NCBI RefSeq assembly: GCF_000299415.1
Contig: NZ_AMPG01000001.1
Location: 124,001-188,000 of the forward strand
Length of the DNA: 64,000 bases
Origin: Candidatus Microthrix parvicella Bio17-1
Lineage (GTDB): Bacteria; Actinomycetota; Acidimicrobiia; Acidimicrobiales; Microtrichaceae
Reading direction: 5' to 3'
The position numbers and the translations under genes were made by a program. Within the stretch, counting starts at the first letter, position 1; each line of letters starts with the position of its first letter. Below are positions 1-7,013 of this stretch, one piece after another. The notes under the pieces are model-generated. The model was not told where the DNA came from. It saw only the letters and a list, made by a program, of their open reading frames with translations, and did not search any database.

Positions 1-40
1 CGCACTTCGGCGGCCCGTTGGGGATCGACGTGAGACCGCT

Positions 41-418
41 TCAGGACGCAGCCTGGTGGGTGGCCACATCAGCGTTCCGAGCAACCTCCACCAGTGCGGC
101 GAAGGCTGCCGGTTCGTGCACTGCAAGGTCGGCGAGCACCTTGCGGTCCACCTCGACCTCGGCGGCCTTCAAACCGGCGATGAAACGCGAGTAGCTCATG
201 CCCTCGGCGCGGCACCCGGCGTTGATGCGCTGGATCCACAGCTTGCGGAACTCACCCTTGCGGGCCCGGCGGTCACGGTAGGCGTACTGCCCGGCGTGCA
301 TGACCGATTCATTTGCGGCCTTGAAGGTGCGACTGCGGTTGCCGTAGTGGCCCTTGGCCCGCTCCATTACTGTGCGGCGCTTCTTGCGGGCGTGGACGGC
401 TCTCTTGACACGTGCCAT
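41..418 (-). CDS. rplT: 50S ribosomal protein L20
   Basis: This is large-subunit protein L20, an early 23S rRNA assembly protein. The 125-residue product has the family's usual length. It shows the basic N-terminal arm ([15 protein letters not shown]) and the conserved core around residues 50-75 ([16 protein letters not shown]). The ATG at 418 is preceded by AAAGGAG at 8-bp spacing, so the start is secure. It lies 70 bp downstream of rpmI and closes the infC-rpmI-rplT operon. L20 represses this operon in other bacteria by binding an mRNA leader; whether it does so here cannot be read directly. Confidence 0.98.
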   Translation of the reverse strand: MARVKRAVHARKKRRTVMERAKGHYGNRSRTFKAANESVMHAGQYAYRDRRARKGEFRKLWIQRINAGCRAEGMSYSRFIAGLKAAEVEVDRKVLADLAVHEPAAFAALVEVARNADVATHQAAS

Positions 419-488
419 GTCGGGGCTCCTTTACTCTCGAACGAATGTGGGGGATTCAGTGGGGACGGTGCCCCATTTCAGAAACTGC

Positions 489-686
489 TCAGCGCTTACC
501 CAGCAGGCGAAGTGCCTTGTCTTTATCGCCACCGGTGACTTCGGCCTCCCTGCCCAGCCGACGCTTGCGAGCGGCCGACTTCTTGGACAGCAGGTGGTTC
601 TTGCCCCGGTGCCGGCGCATGACCTTGCCCGACCCGGTGACCTTGAACCTGGCCTTGGCACCGCGGTGCGTCTTCATCTTCGGCAT
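489..686 (-). CDS. rpmI: 50S ribosomal protein L35
   Basis: This is ribosomal protein L35, a small, very basic large-subunit protein. It has the normal length of 65 residues and begins MPKMKTHRGAKARFKVTGSG, with the later family stretch HRGKNHLLSKKSAARKRRLG. The ATG at 686 has AAGGAG 8 bp upstream. It sits between infC (105 bp upstream) and rplT (70 bp downstream) in the standard order. Confidence 0.98.
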   Translation of the reverse strand: MPKMKTHRGAKARFKVTGSGKVMRRHRGKNHLLSKKSAARKRRLGREAEVTGGDKDKALRLLGKR

Positions 687-791
687 GGCGATTGCTCCTT
701 CCGGCGCTGGGCCGGGTCGTCGCCCACCATCTCGGCGGGCGGCATCTCTTCGTGGGTGGATGGTGCTGGTCGGTTGATACCGGTTGACCAG

Positions 792-1502
792 CTACTCGAT
801 GGCAGCGGCGACGGTCTCGCTTGAGTCAGCCTCGACCGGTTCGACCTCGACCAACTCGGTCTCGGAGGAGGTATCGGCCTCGACGGGCGTCGGGGCCGGT
901 GTCGCCACCTCGGCCTCTGCCGCCGCCTGAGCAGCAGCTTCGGCCTCGGCCTTCTTCAGTTCGGCGGCATAGGCCGCCTGCGCCTTCTTGTCCGGGCCAA
1001 GCACCATGGTCATGTTGCGACCGTCCTGGCGAGCCGGGTTCTCGACCCGGGCCAGGTTCTTCACCTGCTCGGCGATGCGGTCCAGAATCTTCCTGCCCAG
1101 TTCGGGGTGCTGCATCTCTCGACCACGGAACATGATCGTGACCTTGACCTTGTGCCCCTCTTCGAGGAACTCGGTCACCTTGCGGGTCTTGGTGTCGAAG
1201 TCGCCCACCCCGATCTTGGGGCGGTACTTCATCTCCTTGACCACGATGTTGGTCGACTTTTTGCGGGATTCCTTGACCCGCTGCTGCTCCTCGTACTTGA
1301 ACTTGCGGTAGTCCATGATGCGGACAACCGGTGGCTTGGCCTTGTCGGCCACCTCCACCAGGTCCAGATCCCGGTCTCGTGCAAGGTTCAAGGCCTCGGG
1401 CAAGGGGCGGATTCCGAGTTGCTCGCCGTCCTGATCGATGACCCGCACTTCGCGGGCTCGAATCCGGTCGTTGATCCGTGGTTCGTCGGCTGGCGGTGCT
1501 AT
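792..1502 (-). CDS. infC: Translation initiation factor IF-3, apparent ATA start
   Basis: IF-3 binds the 30S subunit and proofreads start-codon/initiator-tRNA pairing. A GTG at 1448 would give 218 residues but would cut off the conserved beginning. The frame continues upstream as EPRINDRIRAREVRVIDQDG, the typical IF-3 N-terminus, to an ATA codon at 1502-1500. An in-frame TGA lies only three codons further up and GAGGAG sits 9 bp before the ATA. No ATG, GTG or TTG exists between that stop and RINDRIR. I therefore call a 236-residue protein starting at ATA. The C-terminal domain carries the MFRGREMQHPELG motif. Residues after about 195 form an acidic, alanine-rich tail. Non-AUG infC starts are the basis of IF3 autoregulation in E. 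coli (AUU). Confidence 0.93.
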   Translation of the reverse strand: MAPPADEPRINDRIRAREVRVIDQDGEQLGIRPLPEALNLARDRDLDLVEVADKAKPPVVRIMDYRKFKYEEQQRVKESRKKSTNIVVKEMKYRPKIGVGDFDTKTRKVTEFLEEGHKVKVTIMFRGREMQHPELGRKILDRIAEQVKNLARVENPARQDGRNMTMVLGPDKKAQAAYAAELKKAEAEAAAQAAAEAEVATPAPTPVEADTSSETELVEVEPVEADSSETVAAAIE

Positions 1503-1966
1503 GACCGATCACTCCTCAGCAATGCACGTCCTTTCGAAACGGCAGCAGTGCTTGGCACTGCGGGTATGGGATGCGGCCACCGAAGCAGCCGGTTCTCACT
1601 CCACCAACGTGGAGCCACTCCCGAGCCAAAGCGTTGCTCAGAGCCGGGCGCGTCTTCAAGAAACCGCACCTCCGGGCTCGACAAGGTCAAACGCCGACGG
1701 ATTGACCCGGGCAGCTCAAGCGCTTCCCAGGTGGGGGCACGCCCCGCTTCCTGTTGTAAGAGCGGCCACCCTACCAGTACCCGGACATCAGCCACCACCT
1801 GCCGGGCATTGCCACCATCTCACCCACCCGCCCTCGCACCCGCCAACTGGCCCCCACCCTGCTCGGTCTGACTCCGGACGGGCACGCGGCGTACCCTCGC
1901 GCCCCACGGTCACGGCGCCGCGGCGCCGTCGATGTTCCATTCGGCAACCTCCCTGGAGACACCACC
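1503..1966. promoter_or_regulatory. Divergent infC / DUF1844 intergenic region with infC leader
   Basis: This 464-bp gap separates infC (minus) from the DUF1844 gene (plus), so it must hold the promoters of both. On the infC side it is long enough for a structured leader of the kind that regulates infC-rpmI-rplT operons elsewhere. The clearest structure is the hairpin listed separately at 1545-1561. I see no convincing ORF and no poly-U terminator. Confidence 0.5.
1545..1561 (-). promoter_or_regulatory. Perfect hairpin in infC leader
   Basis: GCAGTGC and GCACTGC form a perfect 7-bp stem with a 3-nt loop, ending about 40 nt upstream of the infC start and close to its Shine-Dalgarno. No U-tract follows, so it is not an ordinary terminator. 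A role in translational control of infC, for example through L20 or IF3, is inference. Confidence 0.4.
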
Positions 1967-2524
1967 ATGCCCACCCTTTGGACCCCGGACGGCGAACGCA
2001 ACGTCGAGCGCGAGAGCCCCACACCCCCGACCGAACCCGTTGGGGCACCGACGGAGGCCTCAAAGGCGCCCGCCGGAGCGTCGGGAGCCGCCGACGGCTC
2101 ACCGCTTTCCGCCTCCGAGTTGAAGGCTCAGGCCGAGCAGCTGGGCATCGACCTCGACTCGCTCAGCCCGGAGGAGCGGGCCCAGGCCGAGGCCGCCGTC
2201 GCCGAGATGGCCGAGACCCGCGCCCGGCTGGCCGAGACCCCTGCATCCGAGGTGATCGCCAACCACCTGATGGGGTTCTATGAGTTGGGCGCCATCCACC
2301 TCAGCCGTCAGCCACCGGCATTCGAGGACGCCGCCCTGGCCATCGACGCGCTCCGCGCCGTACTCGAGCGGGTGGGCGACCGCCTTGGCGAGGCCGGCCC
2401 GGTGCTCAACCAGGCACAGAGCCAAATTCAGATGGCCTTCGTGCAGGTGAAGGATCAATACGCAGCCGCCGCTGCCGGTGAGGCCGACGGCAGCGCGGCC
2501 TCGTCGGATGCCGACGACGCCTGA
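1967..2524 (+). CDS. DUF1844 domain protein
   Basis: This is an uncharacterised protein of 185 residues. Residues 1-50 are low-complexity (Pro, Ala, Glu, Thr) after an LWTPDGE opening. Residues 50-90 are charged and helical. The DUF1844-like core lies at about 88-160 and is recognised from ASEVIANHLMGFYELGAIHL followed by an amphipathic helix with LAIDALRAVLERVGDRL. The C-terminus is acidic (DADDA). DUF1844 genes are commonly found next to infC in Actinobacteria, as here, where it is divergent from the operon. No catalytic motif is visible and the function is unknown. A cold-shock-like gene follows 14 bp downstream. Confidence 0.8.
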   Translation: MPTLWTPDGERNVERESPTPPTEPVGAPTEASKAPAGASGAADGSPLSASELKAQAEQLGIDLDSLSPEERAQAEAAVAEMAETRARLAETPASEVIANHLMGFYELGAIHLSRQPPAFEDAALAIDALRAVLERVGDRLGEAGPVLNQAQSQIQMAFVQVKDQYAAAAAGEADGSAASSDADDA

Positions 2525-2538
2525 GTGACGCCCCTCCC

Positions 2539-2808
2539 ATGAACGCCGCCGCCATCGTCTTCCCGCCCGTCGGCCCGCAGCACGGCGTGGTGGAGGCGTT
2601 CGATTCACACGCGTGCCTGGGCACCATCCTGGGAGCGACCGGCGGCGACTGGCCGTTTCACTGCACCGCCCTGGTGGACGGCACCCGTGAGGTGCAACCC
2701 GGCACCGCGGTGATGTTTGTGGTCGTTCGCCGTCCTGGTGGTCGCCTTGAGGCCGACCGCATCAGCCCACTCCGCCCTCAACCGTCGAACATGTCGCCGG
2801 GCGAGTAG
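2539..2808 (+). CDS. Cold-shock-like OB-fold protein
   Basis: The 89-residue product resembles a single cold shock domain. GVVEAFDSHACLGTILG (about residues 15-31) corresponds to the first beta strands, and WPFHCTALVDGTREVQPGT (about 38-56) to the RNP2 region and following loop. The canonical aromatic RNP1 sequence (KGFGFI) is replaced by ACLGTIL, and only FHC keeps the RNP2 flavour. It is therefore a divergent member that may bind nucleic acid weakly or differently. It starts 14 bp after the DUF1844 gene and is probably co-transcribed. Confidence 0.7.
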   Translation: MNAAAIVFPPVGPQHGVVEAFDSHACLGTILGATGGDWPFHCTALVDGTREVQPGTAVMFVVVRRPGGRLEADRISPLRPQPSNMSPGE

Positions 2809-2819
2809 GCCGTCGCGCC

Positions 2820-3890
2820 TCAGATCGGTGTGGACAGACCGGCCAGGATGCGGTCGGTGTCGGCAGCCGTGCCCACGGTGAGACGAACACCCACACCGGG
2901 GAACACCCGGGCGATGATGCCGGCGGCCTCGAGACGGTCGCCGAGCTCGACGGCCCGCTCCCCCACCCCGAACCACACGAAGTTGGCCTGGCTGTCGGGC
3001 ATCGTCCAACCGGCGGCGTTCAGGCCCTCGAGGAGGCGAGCCCGCTCGGCCAGCACCGACGCCACCGCCGCCTCCATCGCCGTGCGCTCACCCAACGCCG
3101 CCAGCGCTGCGGCCTGGGCGGGAGCAGAGACCGAGAACGGCAGGCGCACCGCGTCCAGCGCCGCCATCACTTCGGACGCGCCCATGGCATAGCCAATCCG
3201 CAGCCCCGCCAGACCCCACGCCTTGGAGAACGTGCGCAGCACCACCAGGTTGGGGTGATCCGCCAACAGTGCGACCCCGTCGGGCACGTCGGGATCGGTG
3301 ACAAACTCGTGGTAGGCCTCGTCCAGCACGACCATCGTGTCCGACGCAACACCGTTGAGCACGCTGAGCACCTCATCGGTCCTCCAGGCGGTGCCGGTGG
3401 GATTGTTCGGATTGGCGATCAGCACCAGCCGGGCATCTTCGACGTTGGCAACCGTGACGAACCCGTTCGGGTCAAGCCTGGACGCGTCGTTGGGCACCTC
3501 CGCCGACCTGGCACCGGCCAGGCGAACGAGCTGTGGATAGGCCTCGAACGAGGGCAGCCCATGGACCACGCTGTGGCCCTCCGAGCTGGTGGCGGTGATC
3601 GCCTCGCTGATCAACGCCACCGAACCGGCGCCGACGCTCACTTGGGCGGCGTCGAGGCCGTGGTGGGCGGCGAGTGCCTGTCGAAGCGCTCCGGTCGTCG
3701 GGTCGGGATAGCGGTTGGCCCCCTCGCCGGCGGCCGCTGCAGCGGCTACGGCCGCCACCGTCGTCGCGGTGGGCAACTCATTGGACGACAGCTTGACGAC
3801 GTCGACCCCGGTTGCCGCGCGGCCGGGCCGATACGGGGCACCGGCGTGGACCTCCGGACGGATCCTCGGGCCGGTCGGGTTGTCAGCCAT
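2820..3890 (-). CDS. HisC-family PLP aminotransferase
   Basis: This is a fold-type I PLP aminotransferase of the histidinol-phosphate/aromatic aminotransferase family (356 residues, normal length). Visible motifs are SSNE (35-38), NPNNPTG (160-166), the pyridoxal-binding DEAYHEF (190-196) and the Schiff-base lysine K223 in SKAWGLAGLRIGYAMG. It is the last gene of a run that includes a TyrA-like protein and a DAHP-synthase-like protein. A role in phenylalanine/tyrosine transamination is therefore at least as likely as histidine biosynthesis, and no other his gene is present. The ATG at 3890 lies 15 bp after the TyrA-like stop. Confidence 0.88.
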   Translation of the reverse strand: MADNPTGPRIRPEVHAGAPYRPGRAATGVDVVKLSSNELPTATTVAAVAAAAAAGEGANRYPDPTTGALRQALAAHHGLDAAQVSVGAGSVALISEAITATSSEGHSVVHGLPSFEAYPQLVRLAGARSAEVPNDASRLDPNGFVTVANVEDARLVLIANPNNPTGTAWRTDEVLSVLNGVASDTMVVLDEAYHEFVTDPDVPDGVALLADHPNLVVLRTFSKAWGLAGLRIGYAMGASEVMAALDAVRLPFSVSAPAQAAALAALGERTAMEAAVASVLAERARLLEGLNAAGWTMPDSQANFVWFGVGERAVELGDRLEAAGIIARVFPGVGVRLTVGTAADTDRILAGLSTPI

Positions 3891-3905
3891 GTGCCATTCT
3901 CCGAT

Positions 3906-5522
3906 TCAGATCGACGGCGCCGTGCCTGGGCCCGGCGCGGCGGCGCCGGGCACGGAGTGACGAACGGTCACCTCGGGCTTCAACAGTCGGGCCAGCGCGT
4001 TGGTCCACGTCGTCACGACGCCGTCGGGCGGGTGATCGATGCGCACCCGGGCCTCGACGGTGACCCGTGTGAGACCGTCGGCGACGTAGGTGTCGGTGAC
4101 CTCCACCGACTCGACCGAGGGAGGCGCCAGCAGCGAAACCGCCTCACCAAGGTCAACATTGGGGGACTCCTCCACCCGCCAGTCGACGCTGACCACCAGC
4201 CGGTAGCGAGCCAGGTGCTCGTGGCGCCACGCGTCCAGCTCGGCTCCGGTGACCGTGGCATGGTTGTGCACCCGAAGCGACACCGGCCCGACTCTGGCGT
4301 CGATGCCGATTGCGGCGAGAAACTCCTCCGCCCACGGGGTATCGACCACGACGGCGCCATGCGGTGTCTCCACCAGCCGATCGTCGAGTTCCAACTGGTC
4401 GTCATCGGCCGCAATCACCCGACCCACGTGGGTGGGGCGGCCTCCCGACAGGCGACGGACGCCCACCATCGAGGCGACCCGGGACGCGATCATCAACTGC
4501 CGTTCGGTGCTGCGCACGGCCTCGACTGCGCCCTCCGAGCCTTGGGCAAGGGTGCGACGAAACCAGGTGGGCAACCCCCGGGCCACGCGATCCAGTTCGG
4601 CGATCAGCTCGCCGGTGGTGGCCCCGGTCACCGGATCCACCCGACGGGCCAGGTCGGCAATCGAGCGACGCAGGCTTTCGCGCACCAACGGGTCGGTGCG
4701 CGAGGCGCTCAGCTGCGCGCCGGCCACCTGTTCAAAGCGCACGGTGTCGTAGGTGCGTGCCACCAACGCCGACAGGAGCTGGAACGTCGGGGTGCGCACC
4801 TCCCAGAGCAATTCCAACGGAACACCCGAGTCGACCAATGCGGCCCCCAATGCCAGCAGGACGTACTCGCTGACGCCCTCCACCCAGGCCATGGCCCTGT
4901 CGTGGTCGGTGGGGCTGAGCAGCACGGGGCGCATACCGGCATCGGCCAGCATCGCAAGGGTGCGGGTGCGCTGCCCGCCCTCACCGCCCAGTTCGGGATC
5001 GACGCACACCACTGCGGTGTGTCCAACCGCCGACGGGGTGTCGGGCCCCACCAACACGTGCAGGCCGACCAGCGCCTCCGGTGCGGTGACCCCGACAAAC
5101 GCCTCGACGGCTTCCACCTGAGCGGCGGAGAAGACCAGCAACGGCGTGGTGCCACCGGCCAGGCCGGGGGCGATCGAGCCGGCGACCGGCATCAGGTCGT
5201 CCGGGCCCACCGCGACCCACACCTCAGCGGCTCCGGCGGCCAGGTGGGCCAGTGAGACCCCTGCCTCGGTGGCCTCGTGGCCATCGGCGGAAATCACCAG
5301 ATGAACCGCTTCCAGCACTGGACCACCGGAGGACGCCGGCGGCAGCCGATCGACCACATCCGGGTCGGTGTCGGCCACCAGGATGCGGGCCGGCACGAAG
5401 CCGTCGGCAAGTTTCAGACGCGAACCGAGGTGCCGCACCACCCAATGACCGGTGGCACCGGCGCCACCCACCACCAGCAGCGTCGAGTCCTGCCCGGTGC
5501 GTTCGAAGCTGGTTGTCGTCAC
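3906..5522 (-). CDS. TyrA-like prephenate dehydrogenase family protein
   Basis: The 538-residue protein begins with a Rossmann segment (VVGGAGATGHW, about 17-27), consistent with NAD(P) binding. Residues 130-260 match the second half of prephenate dehydrogenases: GLHVLVGPD corresponds to the HP-FGP segment, PTDHDRAMAWVEGVSEY to the HD..MA..Q.L.H helix, and ELLWEVRTPTFQLLSALVAR to the dimer helix. A further 250 residues make it longer than typical TyrA and recall fused or extended archaeal forms. The fused domain is not identified. It starts at GTG 5522 in a GTGA overlap with the DAHP-synthase-like gene, so the two are translationally coupled. Activity is not assured because the substrate histidine context is altered. 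Confidence 0.7.
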   Translation of the reverse strand: MTTTSFERTGQDSTLLVVGGAGATGHWVVRHLGSRLKLADGFVPARILVADTDPDVVDRLPPASSGGPVLEAVHLVISADGHEATEAGVSLAHLAAGAAEVWVAVGPDDLMPVAGSIAPGLAGGTTPLLVFSAAQVEAVEAFVGVTAPEALVGLHVLVGPDTPSAVGHTAVVCVDPELGGEGGQRTRTLAMLADAGMRPVLLSPTDHDRAMAWVEGVSEYVLLALGAALVDSGVPLELLWEVRTPTFQLLSALVARTYDTVRFEQVAGAQLSASRTDPLVRESLRRSIADLARRVDPVTGATTGELIAELDRVARGLPTWFRRTLAQGSEGAVEAVRSTERQLMIASRVASMVGVRRLSGGRPTHVGRVIAADDDQLELDDRLVETPHGAVVVDTPWAEEFLAAIGIDARVGPVSLRVHNHATVTGAELDAWRHEHLARYRLVVSVDWRVEESPNVDLGEAVSLLAPPSVESVEVTDTYVADGLTRVTVEARVRIDHPPDGVVTTWTNALARLLKPEVTVRHSVPGAAAPGPGTAPSI

Positions 5523-6538
5523 CGGTCGTAGCCCAACGCAGCCAGCACCACGGCCGCCTCGCCGATCCGGTCGGCGTGTACTTCAATGTCGAAACCGGCC
5601 AGATGGGATCCGGCGGCGTCAACCAACTCGGAGAGCGCCTCGGTGCGAACCCTGACCGCGGCCCCGTCGACGGCGCCGCCGCCGGGCGTGCCCAGCTCGA
5701 CCGCCGGATTGCCAACCCAGGTGGTGCCCGGCCGCACCGCTGCGACACCGTTGACCAACTCGGAGAGGGATGCGGCGTCCGAACCGGCGGGCTGGAGCGA
5801 CACGATGACCCGACCCGGGTTACGCAGTCGGTCGATGGTTTCCAGCACCCCGAGAAGACCCGTCGACTCCACACCGGGAGCGACCTGGATGAGCACCGGG
5901 TTGTCCATGCGGGCCAGCAGCCGGACCTGGGCCGAATCGACCTGCAGGTCGACCGCACTGGCCACCAGCAGGTGCGCGTCAAGCAGCGCCCTCGCCCCGT
6001 CCGACGTGGTGTCGGAGGTCAGGCGGCTGGAGAAATACAGCGATGCACGCTGAATCTGGGTGTAGACGTCGGGATCGACGCCACACGCCTCGATGAACGC
6101 CAGGTCGCGACGGAGGTTGTCCCGCACCTGCGCCCACCGATCGGCGACCGCGTCGTCGGTGACGTGATCGAGCCAACGGTCCGACCGGTCAAACGCCGAA
6201 AAGCCGCTGGCCACCAGGGCCCGCAACAGGTTGGCGCGAGCCGACCCATCGTCGATCCCGATACTGGGAGAACCACCGGTTGCGCCCGAATCGACGCCCA
6301 GTTCGACCACCTTGAGCGTCCTGCGGCCCTCCTCGGACATCGACATGCCGGTGAGCGCCAGGATCAGCCCCAGCGCGGCCTCCAGATGCTCGGGCTGAAC
6401 CACCGGACCCCGCACGGCGGCCCGGAGGAATCGACTGTCCCGGCGGGCGAGGGCGTCGGTATCGCTCCGAAAGCGTTCGAGCTCGTTGGTGATGACCAGC
6501 ATCGACTGGACGCTAGCTGCGCCCCTCGACCCGGTCAC
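5519..6538 (-). CDS. Degenerate class II DAHP-synthase-like protein
   Basis: The protein (339 residues from GTG 6538; ATG 6502 is an alternative) aligns by eye with plant-type (class II) 3-deoxy-D-arabino-heptulosonate-7-phosphate synthase. Matches include the NLLRALVASGF segment, DLAFIEACGVD, RLLARMDNPVLIQVAP (usually ...NPIGVKVGP), then LQPAGSD, WVGNP and FDIEVHADR (usually HVELTGD). The N-terminal QGGDCAE motif is absent. The GDRTR motif reads ASAVD, the catalytic lysine of VKVGP is Q, and the HGN histidine is gone. It is therefore probably not a DAHP synthase and may be regulatory or structural. GTG 6538 overlaps the SRPBCC stop (GTGA), and its own stop overlaps the TyrA-like start. The placement in an aromatic gene set supports the homology. 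Confidence 0.65.
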   Translation of the reverse strand: MTGSRGAASVQSMLVITNELERFRSDTDALARRDSRFLRAAVRGPVVQPEHLEAALGLILALTGMSMSEEGRRTLKVVELGVDSGATGGSPSIGIDDGSARANLLRALVASGFSAFDRSDRWLDHVTDDAVADRWAQVRDNLRRDLAFIEACGVDPDVYTQIQRASLYFSSRLTSDTTSDGARALLDAHLLVASAVDLQVDSAQVRLLARMDNPVLIQVAPGVESTGLLGVLETIDRLRNPGRVIVSLQPAGSDAASLSELVNGVAAVRPGTTWVGNPAVELGTPGGGAVDGAAVRVRTEALSELVDAAGSHLAGFDIEVHADRIGEAAVVLAALGYDR

Positions 6539-7011
6539 ATACGTTGATCGGTGTCTTCTTCCGCCGTCAGCCATGCCAACAGCCTGGGGCGGCCGGCATC
6601 GATCTCCCGCTGCAGTAGCCGCTCGAGTACCGGGCCGAACATCGAGCCGCCGTAGCTGAGCTCCATCGCCAGACAAGAACCCTGCGGGCCCCAAGGGTCG
6701 ATGTTGGCCGACAGCACCCAGGGGCTGTGGTCACGGCCGTCGTGTTCTCGCCGCTCGAAGCGCACTTCCACCGGGTCGTGGCACACGGTGCGAACCATGC
6801 GCAGTCGCTTCGAGCGCTGCAACGGACCCACCCGGGTGCCCAGGTCCACGGTCCATGCAGGGCCCTCGTCGTCCGGGTGCGACTCGGCGGCGTCCACACG
6901 TTGGATGATGTCGAGCCAGGGCGGGTAGTGCTCCAGCTTGTTGATTCGCGGGAACAGCGCCGACGGTTCCAGCGGCGTCTCGATCGAAGCGGTCACCTGC
7001 ACGGGGGGCAA
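6535..7011 (-). CDS. SRPBCC (polyketide cyclase/START-like) family protein
   Basis: This is a 158-residue protein of the helix-grip SRPBCC superfamily. Its beginning, VTASIETPLEPSALFPRINKLEHYPPWLDII, is the usual first strand, helix and W-containing loop of coenzyme Q-binding/polyketide-cyclase proteins. Such proteins bind hydrophobic ligands, but the ligand here cannot be told. The first possible start is TTG 7011, two bases after the thiamine permease stop; GTG 7002 and GTG 6996 are alternatives. Its stop overlaps the next gene (GTGA). Confidence 0.75.
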   Translation of the reverse strand: MPPVQVTASIETPLEPSALFPRINKLEHYPPWLDIIQRVDAAESHPDDEGPAWTVDLGTRVGPLQRSKRLRMVRTVCHDPVEVRFERREHDGRDHSPWVLSANIDPWGPQGSCLAMELSYGGSMFGPVLERLLQREIDAGRPRLLAWLTAEEDTDQRM

Positions 7012-7013
7012 CT

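Noticed and set aside
1-40. Possible coding sequence at the left edge
   Set aside because: Only 40 bases lie beyond the rplT stop. Nothing can be identified.
3255-5255. Long plus-strand open frame of 666 codons
   Set aside because: It runs antisense to the TyrA-like and HisC-like genes, is rich in His, Gln, Arg and Gly without any family motif, and reflects the high-GC third-position pattern of the real genes.
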